Source: Rhizobiaceae bacterium
GTDB lineage: Bacteria; Pseudomonadota; Alphaproteobacteria; Rhizobiales; Rhizobiaceae
Length of the DNA: 62,500 bases
Direction of reading: 5' to 3'
Assembly (NCBI GenBank): GCA_905339215.1
Contig: CAJPFN010000042.1
Location: forward strand, 1 to 62,500
Positions within the stretch are counted from its first letter, which is position 1; each line of letters starts with the position of its first letter. Below are positions 6,820 through 14,823 of this stretch, piece after piece. A program made the translations under genes and the position numbers. Below the pieces are notes generated by a model. That model was not told the DNA's origin, did no database searches, and worked only from the letters and a program-made list of their open reading frames with translations.

Positions 6820-6849
6820 GGCGGACTTTGTGATACATGGACCAGCCCT

Positions 6850-7080
6850 TCAGCGACGTTTCCTCGGCGCTATACCCATCGCGTCGAGCAATTCGTCCAC
6901 GATACGCTTTTGTAGCCAGATTGGGTCTATGGCTGATCCGATTATCGTATGGCAGTGCTGGCAGGTGATGTTGATGCCTCGATAGAGCGGGCCGGATAAT
7001 TTACTACCGGTTTCAACCTGCTCAATCTGAGGATTGGTTACCACCTTCTCACATTTTGGACATTTCCCGACTGGAAACAT
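6850..7080 (-). CDS. Small zinc-ribbon protein of unknown function
   Basis: The 76-residue protein has two Cys pairs, CPKC (residues 8-11) and CQHC (about 40-43), spaced as in a zinc ribbon, followed by a helical tail (PIWLQKRIVDELLDAMG) ending in a basic RKRR. It probably binds one zinc ion and may bind nucleic acid or a partner protein. No family name was recognised. It lies just downstream of the small basic ORF in opposite orientation, within the att-bounded segment. Confidence 0.6.
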   Translation of the reverse strand: MFPVGKCPKCEKVVTNPQIEQVETGSKLSGPLYRGINITCQHCHTIIGSAIDPIWLQKRIVDELLDAMGIAPRKRR

Positions 7081-7120
7081 TTCGCACCTCCGCTTCCTCG
7101 AACGGTGGAATGCTAATGCT

Positions 7121-7164
7121 TTCTGTCTAGGCGTGATAGGCGTTCTGTCTAGGCGTGATAGGCG
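7121..7164. repeat. 22-bp perfect tandem duplication
   Basis: The 22 bases at 7121-7142 (TTCTGTCTAGGCGTGATAGG plus CG) are repeated without a gap at 7143-7164. The duplication overlaps the stop codon of the transposase remnant, so the in-frame TAG comes from the second copy. It looks like a slippage or end-joining scar at the edge of the truncated insertion sequence. Confidence 0.85.
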
Positions 7165-7475
7165 TTGTCAGTTTGAACGTAGGTGAGCCGCTTGCCAGCG
7201 GCACCCCGGTAGACGCCGATCATGCCGCGCCTGAAGACAGAGAAGACGCCTTCAATCGTATTCGAGTGGATGACTTCCTCGCCTTCGTAGCGGACGTATT
7301 CGCGCTTTGTGTGGTTGGTTTGTTTCTCTTCGAGGCGTACGGAGCCAATGCGGGTGTAGAGGCGCGAGGAGTCGGTGTAGAGGATTATGTCGGGGGAAAC
7401 TTTACGGACCAGCACGTTACGGACGGACGCGGCCGTCACGTTCAAGTGCAACATGCGGCCTTGCCAGAGAATACG
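7149..7475 (-). pseudogene. IS1595-family (ISXO2-like) transposase fragment
   Basis: The frame carries the C-terminal DDE region of ISXO2-like transposases: ‘ILYTDSSRLYTRIG’ with the second catalytic Asp, ‘NHTKREYVR’, and the hallmark HSNTIEGVFSVFRRGMIGVY, where N-T-x-E holds the Asn/Glu catalytic position. Family proteins are about 200-300 residues. Here roughly the first half is missing: the frame closes just upstream, near 7503, at the att-proximal DNA. The last residues (LHRYLAEFDFRYN-type ending) are replaced by unrelated sequence. It is a dead remnant and marks the right end of the integrase-less segment. Confidence 0.78.
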
Positions 7476-7549
7476 TCCCGATACATCCCAAATACTACGG
7501 GATTAAATTACGGTATTTTTCCCCTAACATATTGATTTATTTAGCGCGC

Positions 7550-7573
7550 CGATCCCGGCATGGGGCACCACGA
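7550..7573 (+). repeat. Right 24-bp direct repeat (att site)
   Basis: This is the second perfect copy of the tRNA 3'-end repeat seen at 4766-4789. Left of it lies AT-rich element DNA with the shared motif TTACGGTATTTTT (7508-7520); right of it the base composition and gene content become ordinary chromosome. It therefore marks the right boundary of the accessory region. No tRNA body precedes it, so the intact target gene is not here. Confidence 0.82.
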
Positions 7574-7741
7574 TCTCCTCGCACGATTGGCCGGAAAGGC
7601 AGCGCAAGCCAGGCCACATCGCGAAAGCCCTTTGTCGAGAATCCTATCCCGCGGTATGTCGAAGGGTAGGGCTGGCGCCTCCGGCCGGATACTCTTGGCA
7701 GGCCGCCGATCCTATGGATTCGGACGCGGGGGGGACGAAGC

Positions 7742-8881
7742 ATGTACGACATCGGGTTTCTGAACGGCGGACTGTTCGTCGGGCGCGTCTGGCGGGATGC
7801 GGTCGGGGGCCCTGCCGTGGTGACCCATCGCGACGGCAAGGTCGTCGACATCACTGCACGCGCCGCGCCGACCGTCCGTGACATTCTCGAACTCGACGAT
7901 CCGGCATCCCATGTCCGCAACGCCGAGGGCGTCGAGTTATGCGATGTTGCGCCTCTGCTGGAAAACGGCGCCGTCGGTGGCGTTCGCCTGCTGGCGCCGA
8001 TCGACCTTCAGCCCGTCAAGGCGTGCGGGGTCACTTTCGCGCGGTCCATGATCGAACGGGTCATCGAGGAGCGCGCCGCGGGAGATCCCGACCGGGCTGC
8101 GGCGATCCGCGACCGCGTGGCGGCACTGATCGGTGACATCCTGCGCAACCTGAAGGCCGGCTCGCCCGCGGCGCAGCTCGTCAAGGCGGCGCTGATCGAA
8201 GAAGGCCTCTGGTCGCAATATCTGGAAGTCGGCATCGGGCCGGATGCGGAAGTGTTTTCCAAGGCACAGGTCTTGTCGTCGGTCGGGCACATGTCCGACG
8301 TCGGCCTTCACCCCATCTCGCGCTGGAACAACCCGGAACCGGAAATCGTGCTGGCCATCGACTCGCGCGGCAGGGTCAGGGGCGCGACGCTCGGCAACGA
8401 CGTCAATCTGCGCGACGTCGAGGGGCGTTCGGCCCTGCTTCTCGGCAAGGCCAAGGACAACAACGCGTCATGCGCCATCGGTCCCTTCATCCGCCTGTTC
8501 GACGCCGGCTACTCGATCGATGACGTCCGCAACGCCGACCTGAACCTGACCGTCAAGGGCGAAGACGGTTTCGTCATGGAAGGCCGCAGCTCGATGGCAT
8601 TGATCAGCCGCGATCCCCTGGATCTGGTGGCCCAGACGATCGGCCGCCATCATCAGTACCCGGACGGTCTGGCGCTTTTCCTCGGGACGTCGTTCGCGCC
8701 GATCAAGGACCGCGATGCGCCGGGCGCGGGCTTCACCCATCATCGGGGAGACGTCGTGACGATCGATTCCGAAAAGCTCGGAACGCTCGTCAATCGTGTC
8801 CGTCTTTCGACCGAATGCGAGGAATGGACCTTCGGGACCTCGCATTTCATGCGCAATCTCGCCGCGCGAAACCTGCTCTAG
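7742..8881 (+). CDS. Fumarylacetoacetate hydrolase-fold family protein
   Basis: This 379-residue protein has the FAH fold in its C-terminal two thirds. NNPEPEIVLAI (196-206) carries the Glu-x-Glu metal ligands, GNDVNLRD (218-225) the third acidic ligand region, and GKAKDNN (235-241) the active-site lysine segment. The long N-terminal region resembles sugar-acid dehydratases of this superfamily (2-keto-3-deoxy-arabinonate/xylonate dehydratase type) more than true fumarylacetoacetase. It would be a cytosolic Mg-dependent lyase or dehydratase on a 2-oxo acid; the exact substrate is not readable. The start has a strong G-rich ribosome site (GGGGGGGACGA). It is the first chromosomal gene right of the island. 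Confidence 0.8.
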   Translation: MYDIGFLNGGLFVGRVWRDAVGGPAVVTHRDGKVVDITARAAPTVRDILELDDPASHVRNAEGVELCDVAPLLENGAVGGVRLLAPIDLQPVKACGVTFARSMIERVIEERAAGDPDRAAAIRDRVAALIGDILRNLKAGSPAAQLVKAALIEEGLWSQYLEVGIGPDAEVFSKAQVLSSVGHMSDVGLHPISRWNNPEPEIVLAIDSRGRVRGATLGNDVNLRDVEGRSALLLGKAKDNNASCAIGPFIRLFDAGYSIDDVRNADLNLTVKGEDGFVMEGRSSMALISRDPLDLVAQTIGRHHQYPDGLALFLGTSFAPIKDRDAPGAGFTHHRGDVVTIDSEKLGTLVNRVRLSTECEEWTFGTSHFMRNLAARNLL

Positions 8882-9073
8882 CCGCGCCGCGCCCGGAAAT
8901 CCGACGCGCAGCGCGTCGCCGCTCACCGCCTCGGCGGCCGATCCGCTGATCCTCCCGCCGTTCTTGCCGCTTCATCAAGTTTTCGCCAGATTTGCATGAT
9001 GACCTGGCGGAAGCCATGCAACTGCCGGCCGGCCATTCGCCTTAGCGGATAGGCCCTGCCTGGGAGAACGGCG

Positions 9074-9391
9074 ATGGACCGCTACCAATTCCGCCTGCCT
9101 GTCCGCCTCAAGCCAGCGCCGGAAGTCCCGGTGCTCGAACTGTACGATATCGGCGACGCCCTCGACTTCCTCCTGACAATGCCGGAAGAGCGCCGCGGCG
9201 CGGGATTCCAGCCCGCGGTCGATGCCTGCTTCGCCGCAAGCATGGACAGGATCTCGTCGGAGGATGCGCGCTGGATGCTCGTCCGCTTTGCCCGCGAGGC
9301 CGAGGTCCTGTCGGACGACATGCGGGTTGCGATCGACGATCGCGGTGAGATCGTCCTGCTCGACGGGGTGGCCGCACTGCGCCACCGCTAG
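9074..9391 (+). CDS. DUF982 domain-containing protein
   Basis: The 105-residue protein matches the rhizobial DUF982 family: an N-terminal ‘F--PV-L’ strand, ‘I-DALDFLLTMPEERRG’, then ‘F--AVDACFAA’. These small proteins often occur in many copies in Rhizobiales. Their function is unknown. It stands alone between the FAH-family gene and the acyl-CoA synthetase, with about 120 bases to the latter. Confidence 0.75.
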   Translation: MDRYQFRLPVRLKPAPEVPVLELYDIGDALDFLLTMPEERRGAGFQPAVDACFAASMDRISSEDARWMLVRFAREAEVLSDDMRVAIDDRGEIVLLDGVAALRHR

Positions 9392-9515
9392 CCGGACCGT
9401 CCCGCGGCTCAGCAGCCCTTCGCACCCGCAGCGCAGTTGCGTGCAGTGCAAAAATGCCTTAGCTCTCGCAGCGATCCTGGCCCATCCCGCAGCAAGGAGT
9501 GCATCCGGCGCGGAC

Positions 9516-11144
9516 ATGCTCGAACGGCGCGAGACCTACGAAGCCCTCTATCGCGACTTCCGCTGGCGGATCCCGGAGCGGTTCAACATCGGCGTCGCGG
9601 TCTCCGATACCTGGGCCGAACGCGATCCCGATCGTCCCGCGCTCTTCGACTACCGGCCCGGTGAAGAGCCGCGGCGGCTGACCTTCGGCGACCTCGCAGC
9701 GCAGTCCAACGCCTTCGCCAACGCCCTCAAGTCGCGCGGCGTCGGCCGAGGCGACCGCGTCGCGTTGCTCCTGCCGCAGTCCTTCGAGACGCTGATCGCC
9801 CATGTCGCCATCTACAAGCTCGGCGCTGTCGCCGTGCCGCTGGCGCTGCTGTTCGGCGTCGAGGCGCTCGAATACCGGCTGCACACGGCCGGAACCAGGG
9901 CGGTCGTCACCACCGTGGCGGGCGCCGCCAAGATCGGCGCCATCCGCAAGCGGCTTCCCGGGCTGGAGACCGTCGTGACCGTCGACGGTGGCGGCGAGAG
10001 CGACTTCTGGCGAATGGTCGGCGCCAGCGGCACCGGCTTCGTCCCCGTCGATACCGGCCCCGACGATCCGGCGCTGATGATCTTCACCTCGGGCACGACG
10101 GGCCCGCCGAAAGGGGCGCTGCACGGCCACCGCGTGCTGCTCGGCCACATGCCGGGCTTCGAGATGGCCTACGAGTTCCCGCCGCAGCCGGGCGACGTCA
10201 TGTGGACTCCGGCCGACTGGGCGTGGGCGGGGGGGCTGCTCAACGCGCTTCTGCCGGCGCTTCATCTCGGCATTCCCGCGGTCTCGGCGCGCTTCGAGCG
10301 GTTCGAGCCGGAAAGCGCGCTGAAGCTGATGGAGGCGATGCGGGTGAGGCTCGCCTTCATCCCGCCGACGGCGCTGCGCATGCTGAAGGGCGCAGGCGAT
10401 CTCGTCGCCCGCCACAGCCTCGACCTGCGCGCGGTGTGCTCGGCCGGCGAGGCGCTCGGACGGGAGACCCATGACTGGGCGTACGAGGCGTTCGGCGTCA
10501 GCGTCAACGAGTTCTACGGCCAGACCGAGTGCAACCTCGTGCTCGGCTCGTGTGGCGCCATCGGCGCGACCAACGCCGGCGCGACGGGCCTGCCGGTACC
10601 CGGCCATTCCGTGGCGATCATCGACGCGGCCGGTCGGCCCATGCCGCCGGGCGAAGTCGGCCAGATCGCGATCAGGCGGCCCGACCCGGTGATGTTCCTC
10701 GGCTACTGGCAGAACGAGGAGGCGACCGAGAGCAAGTTCGTCGGCGACTGGATGACCACCGGCGACCAGGGGGTGACCGACGAGCGCGGCTTCGTCCACT
10801 TCTTCGGCCGCGACGACGACGTCATCACCTCGGCCGGCTACCGCATCGGCCCCGGCGAGGTCGAGGACTGCCTGACCGGGCATCCGGCCGTGGCGCTTGC
10901 CGCGGCGGTTGGCAAGCCCGACGCGCTGCGCACGGAGATCGTCAAGGCCTATGTCGTGCTGAAGGACGGCGTCGAGCGCTCGGCGGCACTCGCCGACGAG
11001 ATCCGGCTCTGGGTGCGCGAGCGGCTTTCCGCGCACGAATATCCGCGCGAGGTGGAGTTCGTCGATTCGATGCCGCTGACGACGACCGGCAAGGTCATCC
11101 GCCGCATCTTCCGCGACAGGGCGCGGCGCGAGGCCGGGCTTTAG
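9516..11144 (+). CDS. Acyl-CoA synthetase (AMP-forming, ACSM-like)
   Basis: The 542-residue protein is an adenylate-forming ligase that activates a carboxylic acid to its acyl-CoA through an acyl-AMP. Motifs run in order: the P-loop IFTSGTTGPPKG (from residue 189), NEFYGQTECN (A5), TTGDQGVTDERG followed by FFGRDDDVITSAGYRIGPGE (A7-A8 hinge), and TTTGKVIRR with the catalytic lysine K526. The overall pattern (MWTPADWAWAGGL) fits the medium-chain/benzoate-type ACSM group rather than acetyl-CoA synthetase. The frame is open further upstream, but residues before ATG 9516 are not family-like. An AAGGAG box lies 16 bases upstream, which is rather far. The substrate is unknown. Confidence 0.85.
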   Translation: MLERRETYEALYRDFRWRIPERFNIGVAVSDTWAERDPDRPALFDYRPGEEPRRLTFGDLAAQSNAFANALKSRGVGRGDRVALLLPQSFETLIAHVAIYKLGAVAVPLALLFGVEALEYRLHTAGTRAVVTTVAGAAKIGAIRKRLPGLETVVTVDGGGESDFWRMVGASGTGFVPVDTGPDDPALMIFTSGTTGPPKGALHGHRVLLGHMPGFEMAYEFPPQPGDVMWTPADWAWAGGLLNALLPALHLGIPAVSARFERFEPESALKLMEAMRVRLAFIPPTALRMLKGAGDLVARHSLDLRAVCSAGEALGRETHDWAYEAFGVSVNEFYGQTECNLVLGSCGAIGATNAGATGLPVPGHSVAIIDAAGRPMPPGEVGQIAIRRPDPVMFLGYWQNEEATESKFVGDWMTTGDQGVTDERGFVHFFGRDDDVITSAGYRIGPGEVEDCLTGHPAVALAAAVGKPDALRTEIVKAYVVLKDGVERSAALADEIRLWVRERLSAHEYPREVEFVDSMPLTTTGKVIRRIFRDRARREAGL

Positions 11145-11248
11145 AGCGCCGTCCGTCCAACCGGACGCTCAAGGGACGCTCCAGGGTATTGAATCTGCTG
11201 CACCGTACTTTCCGAAGACCGATTCGGATTTCCGGGCCGAAGCAGCGA

Positions 11249-12532
11249 TCAGTCGCGGCCGAACAGCGTCCTGATCCGGTTCCTCAGCATGCGCGCCATG
11301 TTGCGCGTCTCGCGGTAGAGGTGGAGCTGGGAAGCGGCCTGACGCGCGGCGCGGTCGCTGTCTGGGGTCAGTCCGACAACGAGGGTTCCGATCGGCTTGC
11401 GCTCTGTCCACAGCCGGCTCATCACCGGGTGGTCGGGCACGGCGCACGAATCGGTCAGGTCGATGTTCGGATCGTCGAGGTGCTGGCGGGTCACCTCCAG
11501 CGCCAGCAGCGTGCCCGGCGAGTAATGCGCGAAAGTCTCGTCGTAGGCCGTCTTCCAGGTGTAGGCGACGCCGGCTTCGACCAGCACGATCAGGCAGGCG
11601 ATCGGCCTGCCGTCGAGGAGGAGCTGGTGCACGCGGCAGAGGTCCTGCTCGGCCATGCGGTAGAGCGCCTCGCGGGCAAACGCAGCGCGGAAGCGGTCGA
11701 CCGCCATCGCCGTGCGCTCGCGGCCCTTCCAGCCGGCGGCTTCGAGGGTCAGGAAGTCCTCGACGGCCAGCCTGATCTCCTCGGCGGTGCGGGCGACGCG
11801 GTGCTCCAGCGCGCCGTGCTCGGCGAGCCGGCGCTTCAGCCGGCGGAACTCGCGCAGGTGATGCGGCTTCACTGCATGCCTGAGGTAGGCCTCGGCGTCG
11901 AGGTCGCTTTCGAGGAACGGTCGCTCGACGCGGTTGGTGACGATCAGCGGCAGGCCATTGGCCTCGGCCATCGTGCGCAGCAGGCTCGCCACGGCGCCGT
12001 CGAGGCGCATGTCGGGCAGGACGAACACCCTGGGCAGCTTGAGATGCGGTCTGGCCAGCATGGAGAAGAAGTCCTCGAGCACGCCGACGGGATCGTCGCG
12101 GTCGAGCAGCGGCGTGCCCAGCGGCCCGAACGGGCTCGACCAGGTGCGCATGATGGAAACGCCGATCGGCACCGGCGATCTCTCCACCGAAAAGGGCACG
12201 AGCAGGCGCAGGCGGCTCTTGAACTCGTTGCCGTCCCGGATCACCGCCAGGCGCACCTCGCGATCCTCCAGGCGCGGCATGGCCGGAGCGAGGAAGCGCG
12301 GATTGAAGAAGACGTTGGGCTCGATCGCGCGGCGGCTCAGATGGTCCAGTTCGTCGACCAGGTCGAAGCCGGCCGAGGCGGGGTAGATGGCGAGGCGCCG
12401 TGGCGGGCGGTCGCCGCCGAGCAGTTCGACATGATGGCCGGCGGCGATGGTCGCATCGAGCCCGGCCAGCCCGGCGATCATGGCGCCGGAGGCGCTGCCG
12501 CTCAGTTCCTCGAGGAGGGGGACGGCGACCAT
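11249..12532 (-). CDS. GNAT/CelD-like N-acetyltransferase
   Basis: From ATG 12532 the product has 427 residues. The C-terminal half (about 215-380) is a BioF2-like GNAT domain: LKRRLAEHGALEHRVARTAE, FLTLEAAGWKGRERTAM, then VHQLLLDGRPIACLIVL and YTWKTAYDETFAHYSPGTLL. This is the layout of CelD/exopolysaccharide-associated acetyltransferases. It overlaps the upstream flippase gene by one base (TGATG), so the two are co-translated and probably work together in export or decoration of a surface polysaccharide. The much longer open frame upstream is the antisense-like shadow inside the flippase and is rejected. Confidence 0.78.
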   Translation of the reverse strand: MVAVPLLEELSGSASGAMIAGLAGLDATIAAGHHVELLGGDRPPRRLAIYPASAGFDLVDELDHLSRRAIEPNVFFNPRFLAPAMPRLEDREVRLAVIRDGNEFKSRLRLLVPFSVERSPVPIGVSIMRTWSSPFGPLGTPLLDRDDPVGVLEDFFSMLARPHLKLPRVFVLPDMRLDGAVASLLRTMAEANGLPLIVTNRVERPFLESDLDAEAYLRHAVKPHHLREFRRLKRRLAEHGALEHRVARTAEEIRLAVEDFLTLEAAGWKGRERTAMAVDRFRAAFAREALYRMAEQDLCRVHQLLLDGRPIACLIVLVEAGVAYTWKTAYDETFAHYSPGTLLALEVTRQHLDDPNIDLTDSCAVPDHPVMSRLWTERKPIGTLVVGLTPDSDRAARQAASQLHLYRETRNMARMLRNRIRTLFGRD

Positions 12533-13938
12533 CAGGCGACCTCTCGGGCGGAGGGAAGGAATACGGCCATGACGATGCCGAGGCGGCGCCAGACCGTAAA
12601 CGAGAGCGCGGCGGCCTCGAAGACCATGGCGAAAGCCGTGGCGATCGCCGCGCCCCACAGGCCGTATTCGGGGATCAGGACCATGTTCAGCCCGACGTTG
12701 AGCGCCAGCGTCACGGCATAGACCGCGGCGCAGACGTTCTGGTTGCCGCTCATGGTGAGCAGGCTCTCGCAAGGGCCGACGGCGGCGCGGGCGACGATGC
12801 CGCCGACGAGCAGGAAGAGCAGCGGGTAGCCCTTGTCGAAACCCGGGCCGAACAGAGAAAGCATCGGCTCGCCCGCGGCCAGCACGACGAGTGCCAGCGC
12901 CAGCGACGGCCAGAAGGTCCACGACACGGTCTCCCGGGCGAAAGCGGCGAGCCGCTCGCGGTCGCGGCTGTGCGAGAAGTGCGCATAGCGCTGGGCGACG
13001 CCGGCCTTCACGGCGAAGTAGACGAAATGGACCAGCGCCAGGGTCTTCACCGTGGCGAAGTAGACGCCGACGTCGTCGGGGGTCATGTAGGCGCCGACCA
13101 TGAGGACGTCGGCGTTGGTCAAGAGGAAGAAGAAGCTCTCGACGAGGAAGATCGGCAGCGAGACGGCGACCCAGGTCCACGGCAGGAAGGTGCGCGGCCC
13201 GGCCGGGACCTTCAGGTCGACGCGGGCGGTGACGCGCACGAGCTGCATCAGCGTGGTGGCGTAGGTGGCGATGATGGCGGCGATCAGCGCATTCTCGGCG
13301 CAGGGCTGGTAGCCGGCGGCGATCATGGCGGCCATGACCGCGAGGATCAGCACCGGCCGGGTGATGTAGGTCGGCGTCAGCGCGGCGATCGCCCAGGCGT
13401 TGGCGCGGGCGATGCCCTGCAGCACGTCGGAGAGCGCGATCATCGGCAGGCAGATCGCGCCGAGCATGAAGGGCACGACATAGTAGGACTCGACGCTGTC
13501 CGAGAGCAGCCAGACGCCGCCGACGCCGATCGCGGCGAACAGGGTCGAGGCGAGGAGCACGAACAGCCGGCTGGTGAGCAGGATGCCGCGCAGCTCGGCA
13601 AGCATGCCCTTCTCCAGGTATTCCGGAATGAAGCGGATCACCGACGTGTGGAAGCCGAGGCAGGAGAGATTGCCGGCGATGATCATCGCCGTCCACACCA
13701 GAACGTAGATGCCGTAGTCGAAGCCACCCATCCAGCGGGCGAGCAGCACCTGGGAGAGGAAAGCGATGGCCGCCGAGACGACGCGGATGGCAAAGGCGAT
13801 GACGGTGACGCGGCCGGCCTCGCCGCGCCCGTCGGCGGCGAACAGAAGCGCGTCGACGCGGGAAAGATGCGGCCGCGCCCGGAGCGCGAGGCGCTCGGGC
13901 AGGAACCGCTCCGCCGTGGTGGCCGCGGAAAAACGCAA
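12532..13938 (-). CDS. Lipopolysaccharide/polysaccharide flippase (MATE/Wzx-like)
   Basis: The 468-residue protein has about twelve to fourteen hydrophobic segments from residue 45 to 460 and motifs of the MOP flippase superfamily (SQVLLARWMGGFDYGIYVLV near the start, ADVLMVGAYMTPDDVGVYF in the middle, FGPGFDKGYPLLFLLVGG later). These inner-membrane proteins flip lipid-linked glycans. The N-terminal 40 residues are charged and cytosolic. It is the first gene of a two-gene operon with the CelD-like acetyltransferase. No glycosyltransferase genes are nearby, so the glycan it serves is unknown. Confidence 0.82.
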   Translation of the reverse strand: MRFSAATTAERFLPERLALRARPHLSRVDALLFAADGRGEAGRVTVIAFAIRVVSAAIAFLSQVLLARWMGGFDYGIYVLVWTAMIIAGNLSCLGFHTSVIRFIPEYLEKGMLAELRGILLTSRLFVLLASTLFAAIGVGGVWLLSDSVESYYVVPFMLGAICLPMIALSDVLQGIARANAWAIAALTPTYITRPVLILAVMAAMIAAGYQPCAENALIAAIIATYATTLMQLVRVTARVDLKVPAGPRTFLPWTWVAVSLPIFLVESFFFLLTNADVLMVGAYMTPDDVGVYFATVKTLALVHFVYFAVKAGVAQRYAHFSHSRDRERLAAFARETVSWTFWPSLALALVVLAAGEPMLSLFGPGFDKGYPLLFLLVGGIVARAAVGPCESLLTMSGNQNVCAAVYAVTLALNVGLNMVLIPEYGLWGAAIATAFAMVFEAAALSFTVWRRLGIVMAVFLPSAREVA

Positions 13939-14082
13939 CGCGAACCTCTCCGTCTTCCCTGTCCGGCGGACCTTAGCGGGGAACCTTTAAGAAACGGTGG
14001 CCGGGGGAAAGCGCGCGCCATCGCACGCCGTCGGCGCATCGGGTCCGGGATCGGAGAATCGGGGAGCGGACCGACGCCGGCG

Positions 14083-14535
14083 TCACGAGGTGTCGTGAAC
14101 CGGCAACGTCCGGCGGACAGGGTGGACCAGCGGCAGGATCGGGTGAGGTGTCGCTGGAAGCGGCGCCCGGTTGCCGGCCGTGTTGCCGGCCCGGTTGCCG
14201 GACGTGTTGCCGGATCGGGCGCAATTGCCGGTCGTGTCGCCGCAACGGCCGGCGGCGCGACAAAGGTCGAGGACGCCGGCGAGCAGGCGGAAACGCAGGG
14301 CCAGCCACGCGGCGTCGAGCGGGCTGGCGCCGCTTTCCGCGCTGTCGTCGAGCCACGGGAAATCGTCCGCGGTCGCCCCGGCCGCCTCGACCGTCGCGGC
14401 GACGAAGGATGTCGCCACGGATTCGGCCCGGCGCAGGATGGCAAGGACGAGGAAGCGAGCGGGGAAGGAACGGCCGGCGGCGCGCTCGGCGACGAGCGAC
14501 AGCGAGACGAGAAGTGCCGCGATCTTCAGCAGCAT
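14083..14535 (-). CDS. Hydrophobic conserved protein with repetitive C-terminal tail
   Basis: Starting at the Met of MLLKIAALLVSLSLVAERAA the product has about 150 residues. It has an N-terminal membrane or signal-like segment, a middle part (FLVLAILRRAESVATSFVAA) similar to small rhizobial hypothetical proteins, and a tail where CGDTTGNCARSGNTSGNRAG reflects tandem copies of TTGCCGG in the DNA (14165-14230). The tail looks like a repeat expansion and probably adds no folded domain. ATG 14574 is an alternative start. The function is unknown. Confidence 0.5.
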   Translation of the reverse strand: MLLKIAALLVSLSLVAERAAGRSFPARFLVLAILRRAESVATSFVAATVEAAGATADDFPWLDDSAESGASPLDAAWLALRFRLLAGVLDLCRAAGRCGDTTGNCARSGNTSGNRAGNTAGNRAPLPATPHPILPLVHPVRRTLPVHDTS

Positions 14536-14574
14536 TCCCCCGTTCCGCATTCCGCCGTCCATGGCACCGTCCAT

Positions 14575-14823
14575 ACCGGACCTCCTTTGCCGGCCGCGAT
14601 TCTACGGCGGGTCTTCCGGGAGGGGGATGGAAGCAGGAGGGAGAATGTCGCCGGGCGATTGATCTTGCAGGTGAATTTCTTCGCGGGAGGGTAAAGGGGG
14701 CGGTATTTGTCCCCCCTGCGTCGAGGGCTCCTGCGGCAGCTCGTTGACGCTCGATCATCGAGCAATCGACGAACTGCCGTTGCATGCGAATTGTGATGAT
14801 TTTAATTTTTAGAAAAGACTACA
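14575..14823. other. Intergenic, no gene seen
   Basis: About 250 bases with mixed composition. GC drops sharply near 14790-14823 (TGATGATTTTAATTTTTAGAAA), just beyond the stop of the leftward gene that ends at 14824. This could act as a U-rich terminator region for the rightward strand or mark the edge of transferred DNA. No strong hairpin was found. Confidence 0.3.

Noticed and set aside
14158-14240. CRISPR array in the TTGCCGG repeat region
   Set aside because: The repeats are only seven to eight bases, with spacers of similar length and inside a reading frame. No cas genes are near.
12400-14694. Long forward open frames opposite the flippase and acetyltransferase genes
   Set aside because: They lie antisense to two well-supported membrane and GNAT genes and have the low-complexity composition of GC-rich shadows.
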